Positions 48,412 through 59,454 of a DNA stretch of 64,000 nucleotides are shown here, in pieces. Below the pieces are notes generated by a model. It saw nothing but the letters and a program-made list of their open reading frames with translations. It had not been told where the DNA came from and did no database searches. A program made the position numbers and the translations under genes. The DNA comes from Glandiceps talaboti (Eukaryota > Hemichordata > Enteropneusta > Spengelidae): assembly GCF_964340395.1 (NCBI RefSeq), contig NC_135551.1:1707001-1771000 (forward strand), read 5' to 3'. The first letter of the stretch is position 1. Each line of letters begins with the position of its first letter.

Positions 48412-50408
48412 TTAAAATAGATGGTGTCTATGGCATAGTGCAACTGTAGGATTAGATGGCGTCTATGGCATAGTGCCACTACAGGATTAGATGGCGTCTA
48501 TGGCATAGTACCACTACAGGATTAGTTGGCGTCTATGGCATAGTACCACTACAGGATTAGATGGTGTCTATGGCATAGTGCCACTACAGGATTAGATGGT
48601 GTCTATGGCATTTATAGTGCCACTACAGGATTAGATGGCGTCTATGGCATAGTGCCACTGTAGGATTAGATTGCATCTATGGCATAGTGCCACTGCAGGA
48701 TTAGATGGCGTCTATGGCATAGTGCCACTACAGGATTAGATGCCGTCTATGGCATAGTGCCACTACAGGATTAGATGGCGTCTATGGCATAGTGCCACTG
48801 CAGGATTAGATGGTGTCTATGGCATAGTGCTACTACAGAATTAGATGGTGTCTATGGCATAGTGCCACTACAGGATTAGATGGCGTCTATGGCATAGTGC
48901 CACTACAGGATTAGATGCCGTCTATGGCATAGTGCCACTACAGGATTAGATGGCATCTATGGCATAGTGCTACTACAGAATTAGATGGTGTCTATGGCAT
49001 AGTGCCACTACAGGATTATATGGCGTCTATGGCATAGTGCCACTACAGGATTAGATGGCGTCTATGGCATAGTGCCACTACAGGATTAGATGCCGTCAAT
49101 GGCATAGTGCCACTGTAGGATTAGATGGCGTCTATGGCATAGTGCCACTACAGGATTAGATGGCGTCTATGGCATAGTGCCACTGTAGGATTAGATGGCG
49201 TCTATGGCATAGTGCTACTACAGGATTAGATGGCGTCTATGGCATAGTACCACTACAGGATTAGATGGCGTCTATGGCATAGTGCCACTGTAGGATTAGA
49301 TGGCATCTATGGCATAGTGCCACTACAGGATTAGATGGTGTCTATGGCATAGTGCCACTACAGGATTAGATGGCGTCTATGGCATAGTGCCACTACAGGA
49401 TTAGATGGCGTCTATGGCATAGTGCCACTACAGGATTAGATGGTGTCTATGGCATAGTACCACTACAGGATTAGATGGTGTCTATGGCATAGTGCCACTG
49501 TAGGATTAGATGGCGTCTATGGCATAGTGCCACTACAGGATTAGATGGCGTCTATGGCATAGTGCCACTACAGGATTAGATGGCGTCTATGGCATAGTAC
49601 CACTACAGGATTAGATGGTGTCTATGGCATAGTGCCACTGTAGGATTAGATGGCGTCTATGGCATAGTGCCACTACAGGATTAGATGGCGTCTATGGCAT
49701 AGTGCTACTACAGGATTAGATGGCGTCTATGGCATAGTGCCACTACAGGATTAGATGGCGTCTATGGCATAGTGCCACTACAGGATTAGATGGTGTCTAT
49801 GGCATAGTGCCACTACAGGATTAGATGGCGTCTATGGCATAGTGCCACTACAGGATTAGATGGCGTCTATGGCATAGTGCCACTGTAGGATTAGATGGCG
49901 TCTATGGCATAGTGCTACTACAGGATTAGATGGCGTCTATGGCATAGTACCACTACAGGATTAGATGGCGTCTATGGCATAGTGCCACTGTAGGATTAGA
50001 TGGCATCTATGGCATAGTGCTACTACAGGATTAGATGGCGTCTATGGCATAGTACCACTACAGGATTAGATGGCGTCTATGGCATAGTACCACTACAGGA
50101 TTAGATGGCATCTATGGCATAGTACCACTACAGGATTAGATGGCGTCTATGGCATAGTGCCACTACAGGATTAGATGGCGTCTATGGCATAGTACCACTG
50201 CAGGATTAGATGGTGTCTATGGCATAGTGCCACTACAGGATTAGATGGTGTCTATGGCATAGTGCTACTACAGGATTAGATGGTGTCTATGGCATAGTGC
50301 CACTACAGGATTAGATGGCATCTATGGCATAGTACCACTGCAGGATTAGATGGCGTCTATGGCATAGTGCCACTACAGGATTAGATGGCGTCTATGGCAT
50401 AGTGCCAC
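48412..50408. repeat. 35-bp satellite array, about 57 copies
   Basis: Unit contains GATTAGATGGCGTCTATGGC followed by ATAGTGCCACTACAG. Variation is mostly C/T and A/G transitions (GGCGTC, GGTGTC, GGCATC). Confidence 0.97.
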
Positions 50409-51343
50409 ATTCATACATTCATACCTACATGTATTTCTAGTTAGTGCGTAAAACAAACAGCTTAACAATAACATTCAGGTAAATACCTTTCAGAAAAAAA
50501 TCTAATTTTGGATATATTTATCATCATCAGGTTTTGAGAAATAGTGACATAAAAATATATATTAAATGTCTAAACACTCTCTATCTTATGATTTTATAAG
50601 ATAAAAGCTTAGAACTAAAAGTAATATATCTAACCTTTGTATTATTTTCACCAAAGTTTTAGAACCAAATCAAATTAACAGCATTTTGTAATATGCAAAA
50701 ATGTGGTTACTCAGTAAACTAAAAATTGTGATGAGGTCTGACAATTAAAAGAAATGTGGTGATACACTGTCCCTGACATACATGTATATACATGTGTAAT
50801 GTGACTTACAACAAGAAAACATACTTTTTATCCTCAATAACAAAAACTTAGTTTCCCCCAAAACCATGCAGGTGAGGATTACCAGAATTGCTATTAATTT
50901 AATGGTGTGTTAAGATATATATGAAAGGACACACTGCTTGGAATCAGGTAGATAATATTATCTTACATGTGATCTATCACCAATAAAAATATACAGTGCT
51001 GAAGTGTATCAGTACATTAACTCTTTCTTCAAACTCTTGTCTCTAATTTAACTCAAAGTTTTTACATAATCAGACACAAAGCTATAACCTCTTGTACAAT
51101 GTAATTGATTGTTACTAGTGGCATGGTATTCATACTTTTTTGTAGATTTCTCAATCATTGGTACATGTATTGATTCAGGTTGTAAGGAGTTTTACATCTA
51201 TTATTTGTGAACTTTAAGTGTTTATTTGTGTGTGTGTGGAGAAAGTGAGCTGGTAGGAGATACCATAAGTCATGGGGGGGGAGGGGTTTCAGTGTTGTCA
51301 CATTGTATGACTCAAGAAAAAGACTCCCGTTTTCATAATGATA
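50409..51343. other. ADGB intron 1, unique sequence
   Basis: AT-rich. No supported exon or element. Confidence 0.45.
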
Positions 51344-51349
51344 ATCTTA

Positions 51350-51437
<88 letters not shown>
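51344..51437. repeat. (TG)n microsatellite
   Basis: About 45 uninterrupted TG units. Confidence 0.98.
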
Positions 51438-51438
<1 letters not shown>

Positions 51439-51681
51439 AATAACTCACAGACTCTCTGCTTGTCATACATTTGTACAATGTACCTCCCATTGCAATTTAA
51501 AACACACAAGTTGTGCCACAGGTCACACCCCTCCTGATGAAGGATAAAGAGTGATAAATAGCCAGTATTGATTTCCATTTAGGAATACAAGTAGATGATA
51601 GTGCATCCACTGTTTGTTGGCAACCCTTACTCAGATAGGTTGTAGGAAGTCACTAAAAATGTGTTGTAAATATTCTAAAAA

Positions 51682-51758
51682 ATGAAGAACAGTGGATGGG
51701 ATAAATTTGCCAATCAGGAAAGTGTAACAAGTGGTCGGAACAGTGCTCTGTTATTTAG
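51682..51758 (+). CDS. possible alternative ADGB first exon
   Basis: ATG opens 25 codons (MKNSGWDKFANQESVTSG...) to AG|gtaagc in phase 2, the same phase as ADGB exon 1, so it could splice to 56334 in frame. TAA lies two codons upstream. The peptide is short and the start context (AAAAAATGA) is poor, so chance is likely. Confidence 0.22.
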
Positions 51759-52305
51759 GTAAGCTTTTAACCATGTGACGTACATTGTACTGGCCAGTTG
51801 GCAATAATGATTGTCAACATGCTAAATGAAAAGAAATGTGACTAATTTACTATTGGTATGCAGTTTAATGTGGATAGGTGTAAATTTAGATATTTGATTT
51901 CTTGGTTCTGAGATTTTCTTGTGATGTGGTATGATCATAGGAATATTACAAAACCTCCATTTTAAAACTACTCCACCTTCAAGTCGATATTTTGGCTTCA
52001 AAATATTACGACAATTTGTCACAAATGCCTTACACGTACTTGTACTCTGTAGTGACTGGGACACTGTATACAAATGTCAGAATGAACATATCTCCCTGAG
52101 ACTTGGGATGATCACACAATTTCATAGTAGCTCAATAAGCAAACTTCATTCGTTTAGGGAGGGGGAGGTGTATACATGCATTTCAAATAAAGTTCAAATG
52201 AATATTGCCATGATAAGGCCTAACAAAAAAATTGTGTGGTTCTGATTGCACTCGATTTTAGAATAGATGGGGTAGGTAGATTTTTATTTTATTTAACTTT
52301 TTTTT
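51759..52305. other. ADGB intron 1, unique sequence
   Basis: Small forward and reverse ATG frames overlap at 51822-52245 without splice or family support. Confidence 0.4.
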
Positions 52306-54130
52306 CATGTGTGAGTGTCTAGTTCAGGTAGTTATGTGTTCTGTTCTCTGTGAGTGTCTAGTTCAGGTAGTTATGTGTTCCGTTCTCTGTGAGTGTCTAG
52401 TTCAGGTAGTTATGTGTTCCGTTCTCTGTGAGTGTCTAGTTCAGGTAGTTACGTGTTCTGTTCTCTGTGAGTGTCTAGTTCAGGTAGTTATGTGTTCCGT
52501 TCTCTGTGAGTGTCTAGTTCAGGTAGTTATGTGTTCTGTTCTCTGTGAGTGTCTAGTTCAGGTAGTTATGTGTTCCGTTCTCTGTGAGTGTCTAGTTCAG
52601 GTAGTTACGTGTTCTGTTCTCTGTGAGTGTCTAGTTCAGGTAGTTATGTGTTCCGTTCTCTGTGAGTGTCTAGTTCAGGTAGTTATGTGTTCTGTTCTCT
52701 GTGAGTGTCTAGTTCAGGTAGTTATGTGTTCCGTTCTCTGTGAGTGTCTAGTTCAGGTAGTTACGTGTTCTGTTCTCTGTGAGTGTCTAGTTCAGGTAGT
52801 TATGTGTTCCGTTCTCTGTGAGTGTCTAGTTCAGGTAGTTACGTGTTCTGTTCTCTGTGAGTGTCTAGTTCAGGTAGTTATGTGTTCTGTTCTCTGTGAG
52901 TGTCTAGTTCAGGTAGTTATGTGTTCTGTTCTCTGTGAGTGTCTAGTTCAGGTAGTTATGTGTTCTGTTCTCTGTGAGTGTCTAGTTCAGGTAGTTACGT
53001 GTTCTGTTCTCTGTGAGTGTCTAGTTCAGGTAGTTATGTGTTCTGTTCTCTGTGAGTGTCTAGTTCAGGTAGTTATGTGTTCCGTTCTCTGTGAGTGTCT
53101 AGTTCAGGTAGTTATGTGTTCTGTTCTCTGTGAGTGTCTAGTTCAGGTAGTTATGTGTTCCGTTCTCTGTGAGTGTCTAGTTCAGGTAGTTACGTGTTCT
53201 GTTCTCTGTGAGTGTCTAGTTCAGGTAGTTATGTGTTCCGTTCTCTGTGAGTGTCTAGTTCAGGTAGTTATGTGTTCTGTTCTCTGTGAGTGTCTAGTTC
53301 AGGTAGTTACGTGTTCTGTTCTCTGTGAGTGTCTAGTTCAGGTAGTTAAGTGTTCCGTTCTCTGTGAGTGTCTAGTTCAGGTAGTTATGTGTTCTGTTCT
53401 CTGTGAGTGTCTAGTTCAGGTAGTTATGTGTTCTGTTCTCTGTGAGTGTCTAGTTCAGGTAGTTACGTGTTCTGTTCTCTGTGAGTGTCTAGTTCAGGTA
53501 GTTACGTGTTCTGTTCTCTGTGAGTGTCTAGTTCAGGTAGTTATGTGTTCCGTTCTCTGTGAGTGTCTAGTTCAGGTAGTTATGTGTTCTGTTCTCTGTG
53601 AGTGTCTAGTTCAGGTAGTTATGTGTTCTGTTCTCTGTGAGTGTCTAGTTCAGGTAGTTACGTGTTCTGTTCTCTGTGAGTGTCTAGTTCAGGTAGTTAT
53701 GTGTTCTGTTCTCTGTGAGTGTCTAGTTCAGGTAGTTATGTGTTCTGTTCTCTGTGAGTGTCTAGTTCAGGTAGTTATGTGTTCCGTTCTCTGTGAGTGT
53801 CTAGTTCAGGTAGTTACGTGTTCTGTTCTCTGTGAGTGTCTAGTTCAGGTAGTTATGTGTTCCGTTCTCTGTGAGTGTCTAGTTCAGGTAGTTATGTGTT
53901 CCGTTCTCTGTGAGTGTCTAGTTCAGGTAGTTATGTGTTCTGTTCTCTGTGAGTGTCTAGTTCAGGTAGTTATGTGTTCCGTTCTCTGTGAGTGTCTAGT
54001 TCAGGTAGTTATGTGTTCTGTTCTCTGTGAGTGTCTAGTTCAGGTAGTTATGTGTTCTGTTCTCTGTGAGTGTCTAGTTCAGGTAGTTATGTGTTCTGTT
54101 CTCTGTGAGTGTCTAGTTCAGGTAGTTATG
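52306..54130. repeat. 39-bp satellite array with a 643-codon by-product frame
   Basis: About 47 copies of a 39-bp unit containing GTGTCTAGTTCAGGTAGTTA. Only three sites vary (ATG/ACG, TCT/TCC, one AAG). Since 39 is 13 codons, one frame is open throughout as CECLVQVVMCSVL repeats. There is no promoter, start context or spread of synonymous changes to suggest a protein. Confidence 0.97.
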
Positions 54131-55189
54131 TTTTCCATTGTTTTCATATATACAGTCTCTGTGTTATTGGTTTCTTCCCATCAGATGTACAGCCTCAGCC
54201 AATTGCAAGAACAGTTTTCTTTTGTCTTTTTAAGTTGATGTCAGTTTCCATTTCCATTGTTTCTTGTGAGACTTCACAATTTTTGCAATTTTATTTATTT
54301 ATTTTCATGAATACATGTACATGTACGTAATAAAAGTTTAGGGTCGGCGTGAAAAACTAGGTGTTTGTACCATTATCACTGTCTTATCAGAGTTTATCAA
54401 TTTTGCACTAATTAATAGATTGTGAATCGTAGAACAAACTCACCAGCTACATGTATTGCCCAATTTAACAGATTATTCAGTTAGTGTAAACGAACTACTG
54501 GTCTGACTAACAGAAATGCAGGGGGGGGGGGGGGGGAAGCAACTCCAAAAGGACATGAAAGAGGAAGAAACAGTCAGAGGAAACAATAGTTATGATGGCA
54601 ATATTTAAAACTTTATTTGAAATTTACAGAAAATAATATTAGAAATCTGGAAAATTTAGAGAACAAAATTATTTATTCATCCTATTCTATGTGCTTCTAG
54701 TGGAGAGGTTATTTGTCCTTTGTACATTATGTTGTATCATAAACCCTACATGAAAGGGATGTGTCTCTGCTGGCATTCATCAAAAGGAATGTTACTTCCA
54801 CCCATTTTATGTCAGAAATAAGCTGATAAACAATGTGATCTATTGTCTTGCCATACAGTTAGTATAACCACAGGGGGCAGCGAGCATGTAACTGATTGAT
54901 CAATTCACTCATGGAGTTTTAAAACTATCTCTTTTTCTTTCCCTGGTTTAATTGCTCTCAGCTATATCTCAGACCACTAGCAGTCTGAGGCTGTATGTAA
55001 TTCTCTCTTTTCTTTATTGACTAAATAAAGACGCCTTGTACATTCTTCTCCTCTTATCTTAATTAAAACATTTCTAATCTTATAATTGGCGAGAGATCAC
55101 TTACATTAACAGTTTACTTTATCTCTCATCTGCTGGGAGATTATCACACTGGACAAACATTTGATCATGCATAAACTAGTAAGAAAGTG
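54131..55189. other. ADGB intron 1, unique sequence with a G-run
   Basis: A run of about 15 G at 54521-54535. No exon is supported. Confidence 0.45.
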
Positions 55190-55906
55190 AACACTAGATG
55201 TAATCATATAAATTGTAAGTGAACACTTGCATAGATGTAGTGTAGTCATATAAATTGTAAGTGAACACTTGCATAGATACGTGTAGTCATATAAATTGTA
55301 AGTGAACACTTGCATAGATGTAGTCATATAAATTGTAAGTGAACACTAGCATAGATGTAGTCATATAAATTGTAAGTGAACACTTGCATAGATGTAGTCA
55401 TACAAATTGTAAGTGAACACTAGCATAGATGTAGTCATACAAATTGTAAGTGAACACTTGCATAGATGTAGTGTAGTCATATAAATTGTAAGTGAACACT
55501 TGCATAGATGTAGTGTAGTCATATAAATTGTAAGTGAACACTTGCATAGATGTAGTCATACAAATTGTAAGTGAACACTTGCATAGATGTAGTCATACAA
55601 ATTGTAAGTGAACACTTGCATAGATGTAGTCATATAAATTGTAAGTGAACACTTGCATAGATGTAGTCATACAAATTGTAAGTGAACACTAGCATAGATG
55701 TAGTCATACAAATTGTAAGTGAACACTTGCATAGATGTAGTGTAGTCATATAAATTGTAAGTGAACACTTGCATAGATGTAGTCATACAAATTGTAAGTG
55801 AACACTTGCATAGATGTAGTCATATAAATTGTAAGTGAACACTTGCATAGATGTAGTCATACAAATTGTAAGTGAACACTTGCATAGATGTAGTCATATA
55901 ACTGTA
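55190..55906. repeat. 31/37/43-bp tandem array, about 19 copies
   Basis: Unit contains AAATTGTAAGTGAACACTTG and GCATAGATGTAGTCATA, with an optional extra GTGTA block. Each unit contains TTGTAAGTG, a 5' splice site look-alike on the + strand. Confidence 0.94.
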
Positions 55907-56333
55907 AATGTAGGATATAGTCAAGAGTATTTCTGTATTTCCATACAAATGTAGGTTGTCTTTCAGAATGAAAACATGTGTATATAAATATTCTTGAAAT
56001 GTATCATGATACATTCTGAGCAAATAAAAACTTCTTATAATTTATTATTGTCCTCTTGGTAACATGACAATCAAACTACTGTTGCCAAATACTTTGCTTT
56101 ATGAAGTTGGCCACAAGACCCCTGGAAGACTTGTTTACAGATCTGGTGCAGCACTTTCATTGAACTAGGGGAGTGAACTGTTTGTGGGAAAAAATAGAAT
56201 TCAATTTACAACATGTTACATATAAATGTCCATTATGAGTATAATCCCAAAGATGTGTTTTGGAATAACAACAATTGAAGTAATACATTCTAGAACATAA
56301 TATAAACCTGTAGATTGTATATTTGTTTTTCAG

Positions 56334-56493
56334 AGCTGCTTCCATTGCTGCTAGTGTTATTGGTTCTACTGGTGAAGCTAAGAAACATAAACCTGTAATA
56401 TGGCCAGAGTTTTCTGATACTGATATCAACCAAGAAAAATGGGACACACCACACAAAGGAAAGGAAAAAGACAAAGGGAAAAGTCCCAATCTA
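56334..56493 (+). CDS. ADGB: androglobin exon 2
   Basis: Acceptor TTTGTTTTTCAG and donor CTA|gtaagt bound one base plus 53 codons, phase 2 in and phase 0 out. The peptide has an Ala/Ser-rich start, then KPVIWPEFSDTDINQEKWD and a Lys-rich EKDKGKSPNL. The WPEFSD-DIN-EKWD pattern and the following GKSP are diagnostic of the N-terminus of animal androglobins. It would form the linker before the calpain-like domain. The minus-strand 134-codon frame over it is a shadow. Confidence 0.9.
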
Positions 56494-56859
56494 GTAAGTT
56501 GAATTAATGAAAGGGTTATAGTCAAAGATAACACAGAATGTACTCGGTTGTTTTTCACCACTTCTTCAGCATATGTTTTTATTTTACCTTGCTGGAATAT
56601 TTTATGTTAAAATCAATGAATTATTTTGACAATGAAACTGATATTTCACAAGGTTGATATAACCACTTAAAATATGTACAAAACACAGACATTTAAGAAA
56701 ATAATAACTCGGACCTTGACCCACTGAAGAAGAAGGTCTGAGTCTCGTCAAAATATTTTGGTTAAGAAGGTCTGAGTCCCCTCAAAGTAGTTGGGTTAGA
56801 ATTGTATGATAGCGTGGTGATAGTATTTTTATTATGTTCTTTAGTGTAATGTTGTGGTA

Positions 56860-57027
56860 CAGTGTGCCCTCCAAGCCAATTTGACATGCCACTGACACAC
56901 ACAATTTTTAGTGACGTACCAAAATTTGGTGTCCCCTATCTCTTACTATGTGACAACTCAAGAAATGCCAGTTTTTATCATACTGACCCACAACAACAAA
57001 ATTTGGTTATCATTAGAGAGCACACTG
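56860..57027. mobile_element. 168-bp hAT-like MITE in ADGB intron 2
   Basis: Ends CAGTGTGCCCTC and GAGAGCACACTG are inverted repeats with one mismatch, and CAGTG ends are typical of hAT-type MITEs. It sits 64 bp before the exon 3 acceptor. A 97-codon frame through it is not thought to be coding. The target-site duplication is unclear. Confidence 0.5.
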
Positions 57028-57091
57028 GTACAGGTATCGTTTTTAGCTTTCAATTAGATAATGGGATTATTTGTATGATATTCCTATACAG

Positions 57092-57268
57092 CAGCATTTC
57101 TTTGAGGATCCAGAGGGTCGTATTGATATGCCACCATCACTTAAACAACGTGTAGACCACTGGAAAAGACCACAAGATTTTATACTAGACAAGACTCCTG
57201 TTGTATTCGAAGAGAATGCTGTTGACTTTGATCTAATGACAGCTAATGAACATATACAGGACAGTGAG
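57092..57268 (+). CDS. ADGB: androglobin exon 3
   Basis: 59 codons, phase 0 at both ends, from a tandem acceptor ATACAG|CAG| (the second AG at 57093-57094 would drop one Gln) to GAG|gtatgt. The peptide [19 protein letters not shown], then [17 protein letters not shown] and [15 protein letters not shown], matches the conserved segment just before the calpain-like domain of androglobin ([19 protein letters not shown]). The last 41 bp of the exon together with its splice donor are tandemly duplicated in the following intron. Confidence 0.93.
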
Positions 57269-57426
57269 GTATGTTGATCTAATGACAGCTAATGAACATA
57301 TACAGGACAGTGAGGTATGTTGATCTAATGACAGCTAATGAACATATACAGGACAGTGAGGTATGTTGATCTAAGGACACTGACAGCTAATAAACATATA
57401 TTTTTTGTACAGGACAGTGAGGTATG
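57228..57426 (+). repeat. 46-bp tandem duplication of the exon 3 end and its splice donor
   Basis: Copies start at 57228 (exonic), 57274, 57320 and 57366 (the last diverged and longer). Each carries GACAGTGAG|gtatg. Using a downstream donor would add GTA TGT TGA, an immediate stop, so only the first donor yields full protein. Confidence 0.9.
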
Positions 57427-57450
57427 TTTTGTATTTTAAGAATTTTTTAA

Positions 57451-57545
57451 TCAGTTTTCAGTACACATAGTTTGTAAGACATGGTGTACATTGTACACAT
57501 AGTTTGTAAGACATGGTGTACATTGTACACATAGTTTGTAAGACA
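57451..57545. repeat. 32-bp tandem repeat, about 3 copies
   Basis: Copies share ACACATAGTTTGTAAGACAT. Confidence 0.88.
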
Positions 57546-58590
57546 TGTTGTGTTGTATCATACCTATCAGCCAGTACCCAGAGAGAGGATTGGGCTGATT
57601 GACATGTTGTGTTGTACCATACCTATCAGCCAGCACCCAGAGAGAGGACTGAGTAGGGCTGATTGACATGTTGTGTTGTACCATACCTATCAGCCAGTAC
57701 CCAGAGAGAGGACTGATTAGGGCTGATTGACATGTTGTGTTATACCATACCTATCAGCCAGCACCCAGAGAGAGGACTGAGTAGGGCTGATTGACATGTT
57801 GTGTTGTACCATACACATGTACCTATCAGCCAGCACCCAGAGAGAGGACTGAGTAGGGCTGATTGACATGTTGTGTTGTATCATACCTATCAGCCAGTAC
57901 CCAGAGAGAGGACTGATTAGGGCTGATTGACATGTTGTGTTATACCATACCTATCAGCCAGCACCCAGAGAGAGGACTGAGTAGGGCTGATTGACATGTT
58001 GTGTTGTACCATACCTATCAGCCAGTACCCAGAGAGAGGACTGATTAGGGCTGATTGACATGTTGTGTTATACCATACCTATCAGCCAGCACCCAGAGAG
58101 AGGACTGAGTAGGGCTGATTGACATGTTGTGTTGTACCATACACATGTACCTATCAGCCAGCACCCAGAGAGAGGACTGAGTAGGGCTGATTGACATGTT
58201 GTGTTGTACCATACCTATCAGTCAGTACCCAGAGAGAGGACTGATTAGGGCTGATTGACATGTTGTGTTATACCATACCTATCAGCCAGCACCCAGAGAG
58301 AGGACTGAGTAGGGCTGATTGACATGTTGTGTTATATCATACCTATCAGCCAGTACCCAGAGAGAGGACTGAGTAGGGCTGATTGACATGTTGTGTTATA
58401 TCATACCTATCAGCCAGTACCCAGAGAGAGGACTGAGTAGGGCTGATTGACATGTTGTGTTGTACCATACCTATCAGTCAGTACCCAGAGAGAGGACTGA
58501 GTAGGGCTGATTGACATGTTGTGTTATACCATACCTATCAGTCAGTACCCAGAGAGAGGATTGGGCTGATTGACATGTTGTGTTGTACAG
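57546..58590. repeat. 64-bp tandem array, about 16 copies
   Basis: Unit contains GGCTGATTGACATGTTGTGT and CCTATCAGCCAGCACCCAGA. Variants GACTGAGTAG and GACTGATTAG recur in a set order, indicating multi-unit duplication. It lies in ADGB intron 3. Confidence 0.95.
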
Positions 58591-58637
58591 TCTAACATAC
58601 ACCTTGTTTGAAAAACACAACATTTTTGTATATTTTG

Positions 58638-58804
58638 CAGTGTTTTATTTAAGGGCGGTAAGTAGGTAAAATCTACCGGGGTTCCCACATCATTTTACCG
58701 GGGTTCCCCACCTAAACTATGATACATTGCATGGGAAGCACTACCAGTTTTACCTCTTTCCCCCTTTCTGTTACCGGGGTTCCCAAACCTTAGCAAAAAC
58801 ACTG
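58638..58804. mobile_element. 167-bp hAT-like MITE in ADGB intron 3
   Basis: Starts CAGTGTTTTATTTAAGG and ends CCTTAGCAAAAACACTG, inverted over most of 17 bp. TTTTG on each side may be a short target duplication. The interior has three copies of ACCGGGGTTCCC. Confidence 0.6.
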
Positions 58805-58904
58805 TTTTGAACTGACTTTTTATTGTGTTATGGTGAAAAACATAGAATTAAGTAAGGAGAACCTTAGTAGAACAAAATGACCCCCACTCCTACCTCCTCA
58901 CACA

Positions 58905-58905
58905 A

Positions 58906-58936
<31 letters not shown>

Positions 58937-58957
58937 CATACATATGCACACACACAC

Positions 58958-58998
<41 letters not shown>
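58905..58998. repeat. (CA)n microsatellite
   Basis: Interrupted CA tract about 50 bp before the ADGB exon 4 acceptor. Confidence 0.95.
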
Positions 58999-59000
<2 letters not shown>

Positions 59001-59051
59001 CCCAAATGCCATGATTTCACCTAAAAATTAAATGCTTACTGTTGTTTTCAG

Positions 59052-59264
59052 TTGATGAGATGGATTACAAGTCAAATTGCTACATTATGGTGTATCACCA
59101 TGGTAACTGATCAAGATGCTGCTATCAGTGCAACTCTATCGCCACCCACCAATCACATGTGGAAACCATGGGAACACATTTATTCAATGAGTAAAGTTGG
59201 TAAAGGTCCTCATGTCCCAATGTACAACCCTCATGGCAAATATGTAGTTAAACTTTACTGGATG
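59052..59264 (+). CDS. ADGB: androglobin exon 4
   Basis: Acceptor TGTTGTTTTCAG and donor ATG|gtaagt bound 71 codons, phase 0 at both ends. The peptide LMRWITSQIATLWCITMVTD and, near the end, WKPWEHIYSMSKVGKGPHVP and GKYVVKLYWM matches the start of the calpain-like domain of androglobin (WKPWEHIY, GKYVVKLYWM). The phrase KLYWM normally leads into the next conserved block, which must lie beyond the right edge. The insert between the two motifs (DQDAAISATLSPPTN) looks lineage-specific. Confidence 0.94.
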
Positions 59265-59454
59265 GTAAGTATTGCTGATTTTAAACTAAGTTAGAGGGTT
59301 TAGCTAAATTTCTAGATTGTAAGTATTGTAGCAGCTTTTTTATACCAAGTTAGAGGGTCTAAGTCAAACTTAATGGTGAGCTCTGCTCACTTTTTTTTAT
59401 ATTTGTGAAAACAGCCAGTCAGCCTGATGATGTATAACATGGATAATCATGATG

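Noticed and set aside
56157-56561. 134-codon minus-strand frame
   Set aside because: Antisense shadow of ADGB exon 2.
56862-57155. 97-codon plus-strand frame before ADGB exon 3
   Set aside because: Most of it is inside an inverted-repeat MITE, and it reads exon 3 in the wrong frame.
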